A stretch of 64,000 nt of DNA from Phytohabitans sp036906915 (lineage in GTDB: Bacteria > Actinomycetota > Actinomycetes > Mycobacteriales > Micromonosporaceae): NCBI RefSeq assembly GCF_036906915.1, contig NZ_JBAKHX010000027.1, forward strand, positions 26,786-90,785, read 5' to 3'. A program made the translations under genes and the position numbers. Below are positions 55,756 through 64,000 of this stretch, piece after piece (the stretch's first letter is position 1; every line of letters starts with the position of its first letter). The notes under the pieces were generated by a model. The model saw only the letters and a program-made list of their open reading frames with translations. It ran no database searches and was not told the origin of the DNA.

Positions 55756-56504
55756 GCTTGATCGCCCGGCTCTGGCCGGACCCCGACACGTCGCCGCTCG
55801 ACGACGCGACGCTCACCGAGCTGTACGCCCACCGCGCCCAGCCCGACCTGCGCGTCAACTTCGTCACCAGCGTGGACGGCGCGGTCGAGCTGGAGGGCTT
55901 CTCCGAAGGGCTGTCGGGCGGCTCGAACAGCCCTGACAAGCGTGTCTTCGGCCTGCTGCGGATGCTCTGCGACGCGCTCGTGGTCGGCGCGGGCACGCTG
56001 CGCCACGAGGGGTACCGGGCGCTCCGGCTGGACGAGAAGCGGCGCGCCTGGCGAACCGCCCGCGGGCTGTCCGAGTACCCGACGCTCGTGGTCGTCTCGG
56101 GCGCCTTGGAACTCAATCCGGCACAGGCGGCGTTCGCCGACGCGCCGGTACGCCCGATCGTGGTCACGCACGGCCGCGCGCCGGCCGACCGGCGCGCGGC
56201 GCTCGAACCCGTCGCCGACGTGCTCGCGGCCGGTGACGACCGCGTCGACCTCGCGGCCGCCCTCACCAGGCTGCGCGAACGCGGGCTCGCGCACCTGCTC
56301 TCGGAAGGCGGCCCGCACCTGTTCGGCGCCCTGCTGGCCGAAGACCTCGTCGACGACGTGTGCCTGACGATCTCGCCGCTCGTGACCGGACCCGGCGCGG
56401 GACGCATCGTGGCCGGCGCCCCCACGCCACCGAAAAACTTCACCCTCCGTCACCTGTTGACAGCGGACGGCGCACTGCTGGCGCGGTACGGCCTCGATCG
56501 GTGA
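55752..56504 (+). CDS. Pyrimidine reductase family protein (RibD C-terminal/DHFR-like)
   Basis: A 250-aa single-domain protein of the RibD C-terminal fold: RVNFVTSVDGAVELEGFSEGLSG, DALVVGAGTLRHEGYR, LVVVSGALEL, LLSEGGPHLFGALLAEDLVDDVCLTISPLVTG. RibD-C enzymes reduce the deaminated pyrimidine in riboflavin synthesis using NADPH. No deaminase domain or other rib genes are present, so its substrate may differ. It is coupled to the Cys-rich small protein. Confidence 0.88.
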   Translation: MSLIARLWPDPDTSPLDDATLTELYAHRAQPDLRVNFVTSVDGAVELEGFSEGLSGGSNSPDKRVFGLLRMLCDALVVGAGTLRHEGYRALRLDEKRRAWRTARGLSEYPTLVVVSGALELNPAQAAFADAPVRPIVVTHGRAPADRRAALEPVADVLAAGDDRVDLAAALTRLRERGLAHLLSEGGPHLFGALLAEDLVDDVCLTISPLVTGPGAGRIVAGAPTPPKNFTLRHLLTADGALLARYGLDR

Positions 56505-56561
56505 AGGTGGCACACCGGTACAGGTGAGTCGCACGGGACGGCGTCGTACCCGTGAGGCACG

Positions 56562-58316
<1,755 letters not shown>

Positions 58317-58332
58317 TTCTCGGGGGGTCAGC

Positions 58333-59484
58333 GTGAAGATCCTGCACACGTCCGACTGGCACGTCGGCAAGGTCCTCAAAGGACAGTCCAGAGTCGACGA
58401 GCACATCGCGGTGCTGGCCCAGGTGGTCGAGATCGCCCGCGACGAGCGGCCCGACCTGGTCATCGTGGCGGGCGACCTGTACGACACCGCGGCGCCGTCA
58501 CCGGACGCCACCAAGCTGGTCACGCGGGCGCTCTCCGCGCTGCGCGGCACCGGCGCCCAGGTCGTCGCCATCGGCGGCAACCACGACAACGGGCCCACGC
58601 TCGACGCGCTGCGCCCGTGGGCCGAGGCCGCCGGGGTGTCGCTACGGGGCACCGTCCGCGACTCGGCCGCCGAGCACCACATCGAGGGCGAAACCACCGG
58701 CGGAGAGCGCTGGCGGCTGGTCGCGCTGCCGTTCCTCTCGCAGCGGTACGCCATACGCGCCGCCGAGATGTACGAGCTGACCGCGGCCGAGGCTTCGCAG
58801 ACCTACGCCGACCACATCGGACGGTTGCTGTCCGCGCTCTGCGCCGGCTTCGGCTCGGGCACCGTCAACCTCGTCACCGCACACCTGACCGTGGTCGGCG
58901 CCGCGATGGGCGGCGGCGAGCGCGAGGCGCACACCGTGCTCGGATACGCGGTGCCGTCCACCGTGTTCCCCAGCACCGCGCACTACGTGGCGCTGGGCCA
59001 CCTGCACCGCGCACAGCAGGTGGTGGCCTCCAGCCACGTGCGATACAGCGGCAGCCCGCTCGCCATCGACTTCGGCGAGGAAGACAACACGCCCTCGGTC
59101 ACGATCGTCGAGGTCACCGCCGACACCGCTCCCCGGGTACGGGAAGTGCCGGTCACCGCGGCCACACCGCTGCGCACGGTGCGTGGCACCCTCGCCGAGC
59201 TGTCCGAAGTGGACCCTGGCGACGGGTGGTTGCGCGTGTTCGTCCGGGAGGCGCCGCGGGCGGGGCTGCGCGAAGAGGTACAGGCGTTGCTGCCCCGGGC
59301 GCTCGAAGTGCGCATCGATCCCGACCTGCTGCGCGAGCTGGCCGAAAACCCCGGCGCGCGCGCCGCGCAGCGGGCCGGTCGGTCACCGCGCGAGCTGTTC
59401 GCCGACTACCTGGAGAGCCGGGGTCACGCCGACGAAGGCGTCAAGGAGCTGTTCGACGAGCTCTACGAGGAGGTGTCCTCATGA
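58333..59484 (+). CDS. sbcD: Exonuclease subunit SbcD (Mre11 homologue)
   Basis: A 383-aa metallophosphoesterase nuclease. All metal motifs are present: LHTSDWHVGK, VIVAGDLYDTA, AIGGNHDNG, LVTAHLTV and YVALGHLHRAQ. The C-terminal capping region ends ELFDELYEEVSS. GTG at 58333 with GGGGG upstream is chosen; it lies 16 bp after the HerA stop. It overlaps the sbcC start by 4 bp. SbcCD opens hairpins and trims DNA ends with protein blocks. Confidence 0.95.
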   Translation: MKILHTSDWHVGKVLKGQSRVDEHIAVLAQVVEIARDERPDLVIVAGDLYDTAAPSPDATKLVTRALSALRGTGAQVVAIGGNHDNGPTLDALRPWAEAAGVSLRGTVRDSAAEHHIEGETTGGERWRLVALPFLSQRYAIRAAEMYELTAAEASQTYADHIGRLLSALCAGFGSGTVNLVTAHLTVVGAAMGGGEREAHTVLGYAVPSTVFPSTAHYVALGHLHRAQQVVASSHVRYSGSPLAIDFGEEDNTPSVTIVEVTADTAPRVREVPVTAATPLRTVRGTLAELSEVDPGDGWLRVFVREAPRAGLREEVQALLPRALEVRIDPDLLRELAENPGARAAQRAGRSPRELFADYLESRGHADEGVKELFDELYEEVSS

Positions 59485-61967
59485 GGCCGGTCCGGCTCGA
59501 CATGGCGGGCTTCACCGTCTTCCGCGACGAAACCACGATCGACTTCACCGACACCGACTTCTTCGCCCTGATCGGGCCGACCGGCTCCGGCAAGTCCACC
59601 GTGCTCGACGCGATCTGCTTCGCGCTGTACGGCCAGGTGCCGCGCTGGGGCACCAGCCGCGGCATCGCCAACGCGCTCGCGCCGTCGGCGTCCGAGGCGC
59701 GGGTGCGGCTGGTGTTCGAGTCGGCCGGGGCGCGATACGTGGCCACCCGGGTGGTGCGGCGCGACGGGAAGGGCCGGGTGTCCACGAGCGGGGCCGGGCT
59801 CCAGCTGATGCCGGCCGGGTTCGACCCCACCAAGCTCGACACCGGCATGACCCCCGACGACCTCGGCGAGGTGCTGGCAGGCACGCCCGCCGAGATGGAC
59901 CAGGCGGTACTGGAGGCGGTCGGGCTGCCGTACGAGCAGTTCACGAGCTGCGTGGTGCTGCCGCAGGGGCAGTTCGCCGACTTCCTGCACGCCAAGCCGG
60001 CCACCCGGCAGCAGATCCTGGTCAACCTGCTCGGGCTCGATGTCTACGAGACGATCCAGAAGCAGGCCTCCACGCGGGCGACGCAGGCCGAGGCCAGGCT
60101 GGGCACGGTCGACCAGGTGCTCAAGGGGCTCGCCGACGCCGACGACGAGGCGGTCAGCGCGGCGGCCGAGCGCCTCGAGGCGGCCCGCGATCTGGCGAAG
60201 GCGGTCGACGCGGCAGTACCCGAGCTGCTCGAAGCCCAGCGCGACGCGGACGCCGCGCGTGCGTCCCTCGCCGACATCGACACCGACCTGAAGCGCCTCG
60301 CCGGGCTGGCGCCGCCCGGCGACCTCGCCGGCGTCGCCGGCGCGGTGGCGACCGCACGCACGGCGCTTGCCGGCGCGGTGGCCGCCGTGGCCGAGGCCGA
60401 GGAGCGCGAGGAAAAGGTGCGCGGCGAGCTGGCCGGCGCGTCCGACGCCGCCGCGCTGCGCCTCCTGCTGGAGGCGCACGCCGAGCACGACAAGCTGAGC
60501 GGGCAGGCGTCCGCGTTGGCCGATGCGGTGTCCGGTGCGGGGCGGGAGCACGCCGCCGCGCTCCGGGCACTGGAGCAGGCGCGCGAGGTCGAGGCGCACG
60601 CCATCGAGCACCTGGAGCAGGCTCGCCGGGCATACCAGGACGCGCAGACCGCCGACCGCGCCGCCGCCCTGCGCGCCCACCTGGAAGCCGGCGACGAGTG
60701 CCCGGTGTGCGCCCAGCCGGTGCCGGTCGTTCCGCCGATGCCGGCCGGTTCGGCGGTGACCGCCGCCGAGGCCGCGGGCAAGGCCGCCCGCGCCGCGGCC
60801 GAGGCCGCGCAGCGGCAGGTCGCGAGCCGTGACAAGGCGCTGCGCGAGCTCGACCGCACGCTCGAGCGGGCCCGCGCGCAGCACGACCAGCTCACCGGCC
60901 GTCTCGCCGAGCTGGCCGCGCGGCTCACCGAGTCGCCCGGCCCAGACGCGCTGCGCCGCGAGCTCAAGGCGCTGGCCGCCATGCAGGCGCGGCTCGACGA
61001 GGCGGGCACCGCGGTGCGCGCCGCCCGCGAGGCGCAGCGACGGGCGCAGGCCGGCGCCGACGCGGCCGACGAGCGGGTACGGGCCGCGTGGCGCGAGTTC
61101 GACCGGGCGCGTGACCAGGTCGCCGCCCTCGCCCCGCCGGCCGCCGACCGCGACGACGTGGTGGCCGCGTGGGCCACTCTGGCGGCGTGGGCCTCCGAGC
61201 TGGCCTCGGAGCAGCGCCAGCGTCGCGACGGCGCGCTGGCTGGGGCACAGGAGGCGCAGGATACCGTCGGCGCGCTGGCGGCGCGGATCGCGGGTCTTTT
61301 CGTGGATGCTGGCCTGACCGTGCCCGGCACCGGCAGCGCCGACTTTCTGCGGGCCGCCGCCGTGGCCGTCGAGCGGGCCGAGGGGGCACACCAGCGGCTC
61401 GCCGAGCGGCACGCGCAGGCTTCGGAGCTGCGAGAGCAACGCGCCGGGCACGAGCGCACCTCCCAGGTCGCCAAGACCCTGGCCGGGCACCTGCGCGCCA
61501 ACAACTTCGAACGCTGGCTGCTCGAAGAGGCGCTCGACCTGCTCGTCGACGGCGCCTCCGGCATCCTGCGCGAGCTGTCCAGCGGGCAGTACGAGCTGGT
61601 GCACGACAAGGGCGACTTCTACGTCGTCGACCACCACGACGCGGGACTGCGCAGAGGCGTGCGCACCCTGTCGGGCGGCGAGACGTTCCAGGCGTCGCTG
61701 GCCCTCGCGCTCGCCCTTTCCGAGCAGCTCGCCGGCATGTCCACCACCGCGGCCAGCCTGGAGTCGATCGTGCTGGACGAGGGGTTCGGCACGCTCGACG
61801 CCGCCACCCTCGACACGGTCGCGGCCACCCTGGAAAACCTGGCCGCCCGCGGCGACCGCATGGTCGGCGTGGTCACCCACGTCAGCGCGCTCGCCGAGCG
61901 CGTGCCGGTCCGCTTCGAGGTCCGAAAAGACGCCCGCTCCGCCCGCGTAGAACGAGTGGGCCTATGA
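59481..61967 (+). CDS. sbcC: Exonuclease subunit SbcC (Rad50 homologue)
   Basis: An 828-aa SMC-like ATPase. Walker A GPTGSGKST at residues 31-39, a Q-loop in VVLPQGQFADFLHAKP, long Ala/Glu-rich coiled coils (about 190-400 and 420-680), the zinc hook CPVC at 407-410, the signature LSGGE near 732 and Walker B SIVLDEGFGTLD near 762. The coiled coils are short compared with Rad50 of E. coli type (about 1050 aa) but usual for actinobacteria. It is coupled to sbcD by the ATGA overlap. Confidence 0.95.
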   Translation: MRPVRLDMAGFTVFRDETTIDFTDTDFFALIGPTGSGKSTVLDAICFALYGQVPRWGTSRGIANALAPSASEARVRLVFESAGARYVATRVVRRDGKGRVSTSGAGLQLMPAGFDPTKLDTGMTPDDLGEVLAGTPAEMDQAVLEAVGLPYEQFTSCVVLPQGQFADFLHAKPATRQQILVNLLGLDVYETIQKQASTRATQAEARLGTVDQVLKGLADADDEAVSAAAERLEAARDLAKAVDAAVPELLEAQRDADAARASLADIDTDLKRLAGLAPPGDLAGVAGAVATARTALAGAVAAVAEAEEREEKVRGELAGASDAAALRLLLEAHAEHDKLSGQASALADAVSGAGREHAAALRALEQAREVEAHAIEHLEQARRAYQDAQTADRAAALRAHLEAGDECPVCAQPVPVVPPMPAGSAVTAAEAAGKAARAAAEAAQRQVASRDKALRELDRTLERARAQHDQLTGRLAELAARLTESPGPDALRRELKALAAMQARLDEAGTAVRAAREAQRRAQAGADAADERVRAAWREFDRARDQVAALAPPAADRDDVVAAWATLAAWASELASEQRQRRDGALAGAQEAQDTVGALAARIAGLFVDAGLTVPGTGSADFLRAAAVAVERAEGAHQRLAERHAQASELREQRAGHERTSQVAKTLAGHLRANNFERWLLEEALDLLVDGASGILRELSSGQYELVHDKGDFYVVDHHDAGLRRGVRTLSGGETFQASLALALALSEQLAGMSTTAASLESIVLDEGFGTLDAATLDTVAATLENLAARGDRMVGVVTHVSALAERVPVRFEVRKDARSARVERVGL

Positions 61968-62091
61968 GCGAGCGAGCTGGCGCGCCGGCGCCTGGACTGA
62001 GAAGCGAAGCGACGAGGGAAGGCGTCGGCTTCAGCGCCGCGCGACCGAGCGACCAGAAGGCACTGTGACCGAGCGAGCCAGAAGGGGTGCT
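61968..62091 (+). repeat. Repeat-derived leader between sbcC and nurA
   Basis: The 5' part (61968-62042) has short GCGA-type repeats and shares the words GGCGCC-TGGACTGAG and GAGGGAAGGCG with the core of the inverted repeat at 5817-5927. The 3' part is a degenerate tandem duplication: 62043-62069 and 62067-62096 both read GACCGAGCGA..CCAGAAGG..CTGTGAC, so each unit carries an AGAAGG ribosome-binding-like site and a GTG. Confidence 0.6.
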
Positions 62092-63045
62092 GTGACACGG
62101 GTCTTTGTCGACATGTGGGATCCGTCGTATGGTGCGTCCTTCGCGGCAGACGATGGTGGTCCCGCTTCGCCCAGCAGCGCGCAGGTCGACCCTTCCGTCG
62201 AGCTGGACGCCGCCGAGTGGCGCCCGTTGACCCCACCGCCCGGCCTGGCCGCGCCCGATGTGGTGCTCCTCGTCGACGGGGTACGCCGCATCGACGCCGG
62301 CTTGTGGACCGAAGAGCCCGACGGCTCCTCGTACCCCGGCCTCGCCGCCTCGTACGCCGCCGGCGTCGTCCGGTGCGACCTGCGCCGAGGCGCCGCCGAA
62401 CTGGCCGGCTCACGCGTCGCCCGCGGGCTGTTCACGGCCAGCCCGTCGGCCGGCGACATGGTGGCCGGGCAGATCAGGTACGAGCTGCGCAAGGTGAGCG
62501 GCTCGGGTGAGCTGAGCAAGCTGCCCGCGGCGGTACAGGGCCCGCTGACCGCACTGGAGGTGGAGGTGTCCGGCGGCGCCCGCACCGATGGCGACCTGCT
62601 GGTCGTCGACGGGCCACTGCGCAACCGGCGCCAACTGCCGCGCACCATCGGATACATCAAGACGCAGCACAGCCAGTACCTGCCGCCCGCGCTCGCCGGC
62701 ATCGTGACCGCGCTGCGCCCCGGGCAGCGGTCGCCGGTGTTCCGCCTCGGCACCGCGTGGGGCGGCTACTCCTGGTACCTGCGCCTGCCGGGCGCCGGTG
62801 GTGCCCCGTGGGCCGGCATCGTGCGCGTCGAGTGCTCCCCGGATCTGACGGTGCCGCAGGCGGTCGAGCTGGCGCACCTGTCCGTGGTGACACTGCCCCG
62901 GTTCGCCTCGACGGCGTACAAGGATCCGCGCGCGCCGCAAAACCTGATACCGATCGCGGGCCTGGAACGCCGACTCCGCGGCCTGTTGGGCGATGCCCGC
63001 CTGCTACACCGCGCCTTGACCCTGGCCGCCACCCGCCCCTCCTAG
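62092..63045 (+). CDS. nurA: NurA-like nuclease
   Basis: A 317-aa protein with the NurA nuclease core: VVLLVDGVRRIDAG (metal-binding Asp with following Arg), a second strand LLVVDGPLRN near residue 180, and IGYIKTQHSQYLP, the conserved Lys/Tyr block, followed by SWYLRLPG and VRVECS. NurA is a 5'-3' nuclease that acts inside the HerA motor in archaea. GTG at 62092 is used; GTG at 62065 in the duplicated leader is an equal alternative. It closes the HerA-SbcD-SbcC run on the same strand. Confidence 0.82.
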   Translation: MTRVFVDMWDPSYGASFAADDGGPASPSSAQVDPSVELDAAEWRPLTPPPGLAAPDVVLLVDGVRRIDAGLWTEEPDGSSYPGLAASYAAGVVRCDLRRGAAELAGSRVARGLFTASPSAGDMVAGQIRYELRKVSGSGELSKLPAAVQGPLTALEVEVSGGARTDGDLLVVDGPLRNRRQLPRTIGYIKTQHSQYLPPALAGIVTALRPGQRSPVFRLGTAWGGYSWYLRLPGAGGAPWAGIVRVECSPDLTVPQAVELAHLSVVTLPRFASTAYKDPRAPQNLIPIAGLERRLRGLLGDARLLHRALTLAATRPS

Positions 63046-63060
63046 GCCCTGGCGGCGGCG

Positions 63061-63810
63061 TTAGTGGGTGGCCGCGGCCTTGGGCTTGTCGGCCTCCACG
63101 GCGGGTGGAGTCGCGAGCGACGAGACGCCGCGGCGGCGGAAGGCGAGCCAGCAGCCCGCCGCTCCCAGGCCCAGACCGGCGAGCAGGCCGGCGATCAGGA
63201 TGCCGTACGAGCCGCCGGTGTCCTGAGTGGACGCCGCAGGCACCGCCGCCGCAGTTTCCTCCTTGGCGGGAGCGGCGCCGCCGTGGTGTCCGCCGCCCTC
63301 CACCGCCTGGCCGGTCAGCTTGATGACGGTGCCGGGGTGGTCGACGACCGTGCCGTCCGAGTACGTCTGCACCACTTGGAACACGACCTGGTCGCCCTGG
63401 ACCGGCATCGGGCCCATCGAGACCACCAGCGTAGATGGCTGTTCGGCCACCGGGGTGCCGGCGACGCGGATCCAGGTGATCCGGTCGGTTACGTCGCTCA
63501 TGGGTCCACCGTGGAGTCCCGCCACCGGGGCGTCGAGCCGCCGGGTGGTGATCTGGGGCGCCCAGTCGTTGCTCGACATCGGGTACACCTCGCCGATCAC
63601 GGTGTCTCGCGGTGTCACCAGTTCCACCTTGGTGGTGTGCGCACCGGGGCGGTCCTCAGGGATCTGGAACGACACCTTGACGCCACCACCGCGTACCACT
63701 TCGGACGGTGTGGTGGTGATGTCGGCCGCGGCGGGCGACGCAAACGCGAGCGCGCCGAATATGGCGGCGCCGAGCGCGACTACCGCGAGGCGCCGGTTGC
63801 GAACCACCAT
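63061..63810 (-). CDS. YcnI-family (DUF1775) membrane-anchored protein
   Basis: A 249-aa exported protein. A signal peptide (about 1-29, ending SPAAA) precedes the DUF1775 domain (about 30-160: ITTTPSEVVRGGGVKVSFQIPEDRPGAHTTKVEL, DRITWIRVAG). A His/Gly-rich linker and a C-terminal membrane helix (SYGILIAGLLAGLGLGAAGCWLAF) with a basic tail follow. YcnI proteins bind copper through the mature N-terminal His; here the corresponding residue is Asp (ADITTTP in place of AHVTV-type). AAAAGGAG precedes the ATG at 63810. Copper function is therefore uncertain. Confidence 0.83.
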   Translation of the reverse strand: MVVRNRRLAVVALGAAIFGALAFASPAAADITTTPSEVVRGGGVKVSFQIPEDRPGAHTTKVELVTPRDTVIGEVYPMSSNDWAPQITTRRLDAPVAGLHGGPMSDVTDRITWIRVAGTPVAEQPSTLVVSMGPMPVQGDQVVFQVVQTYSDGTVVDHPGTVIKLTGQAVEGGGHHGGAAPAKEETAAAVPAASTQDTGGSYGILIAGLLAGLGLGAAGCWLAFRRRGVSSLATPPAVEADKPKAAATH

Positions 63811-63904
63811 GGAGAGCTCCTTTTGGGGTGTTCTAGCCACGCCAGGGAGCACGGGCTGACCGGCCCGTGCTCCCTGTACGTACGTCTTGCCACTGCCACT
63901 GTCG

Positions 63905-64000
63905 TTATCGGACGTTGACCCGAACCGAGTCGAACGGCGGGATCTGGTTGGCCCGCTGCATCATCGGCGGACGGTGCGAACCGTCACCAGCCCACGCCGC
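63905..64000 (-). CDS. Partial gene, C-terminal 31 residues only
   Basis: A minus-strand frame runs from the window edge (64000) to TAA at 63905-63907, ending PPFDSVRVNVR. It is upstream of the YcnI-like gene on the same strand, 95 bp from its start, so it may be co-transcribed with it. Too little is visible to name a family. YcnI genes often adjoin copper-handling genes, but nothing here shows that. Confidence 0.5.
   Translation of the reverse strand, partial: AAWAGDGSHRPPMMQRANQIPPFDSVRVNVR

Noticed and set aside
59463..61880. 805-codon minus-strand open frame opposite sbcC
   Set aside because: Antisense shadow of SbcC, whose Walker, hook and signature motifs define the true strand.

Overview
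The window is chromosomal DNA of a high-GC actinomycete. Gene content points to Micromonosporaceae (the Salinispora/Micromonospora/Actinoplanes group). The signs are uniform high GC, many GTG starts and ATGA overlaps, a split carotenoid pathway of the kind known for sioxanthin, a DUF397/SAM-methyltransferase/HTH set, BsaP beside BioB, and PknL-locus synteny shared with mycobacteria. The genus is inference. I saw no phage, plasmid, insertion sequence, CRISPR array, rRNA or tRNA. The accessory interest lies in small dispersed palindromic repeats and a few unusual gene sets.

Layout. 1-6.8 kb: a minus-strand SOS mutagenesis cassette (dnaE2, imuB, with a LexA box right at imuB), a GAP/SapB-like membrane protein and a HEPN-domain gene. 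A second, perfect LexA box lies at 6677-6692. This segment carries a 57-bp repeat in two inverted copies, a palindrome inside dnaE2 and a long inverted repeat over the HEPN stop. 6.8-14 kb: YbaK-type deacylase, then a tightly overlapped carotenoid tailoring set (CrtA-like, GNAT, CruF, CruG-like glycosyltransferase), a STAND regulator and a CrtI/CrtD desaturase. 14-23 kb: CDP-alcohol transferase, metF, an XRE-TPR regulator, polyprenyl diphosphate synthase, lycopene cyclase subunits CrtYc/CrtYd, an Rv2175c-type DNA-binding protein, and a PASTA kinase at the PknL position with endonuclease IV.

23-27 kb: bfd and bfr with an IdeR-type box, an apparently shortened GNAT, threonine aldolase with class II DAHP synthase. 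27-34 kb: L-rhamnose catabolism (LacI regulator, rhaM, rhaI, bifunctional aldolase-dehydrogenase, rhaB). 34-41 kb: an amino-acid dehydrogenase, a methyltransferase-P450 pair, then biotin synthesis (bioF-bioD divergent from bioB-bsaP). 41-44 kb: a GGDEF protein and the DUF397 set. 44-55 kb: a cellulose/cellobiose regulon (GH9 cellulase, CebR, GH1 beta-glucosidase, CebEFG) with three CebR-type palindromes, split by two ACT-domain genes. 55-64 kb: a pRiA4b-like protein, a 39-residue Cys-rich protein with a pyrimidine reductase, and a four-gene run of a HerA-like ATPase, SbcD/Mre11, SbcC/Rad50 and a NurA-like nuclease, then a YcnI-like protein and a cut-off gene.

The most interesting element is the HerA-SbcD-SbcC-NurA run. 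It reproduces the archaeal Mre11-Rad50-HerA-NurA DNA end-resection operon in an actinomycete. Second is the SOS cassette with its inserted repeats and a HEPN gene beneath a perfect LexA box.
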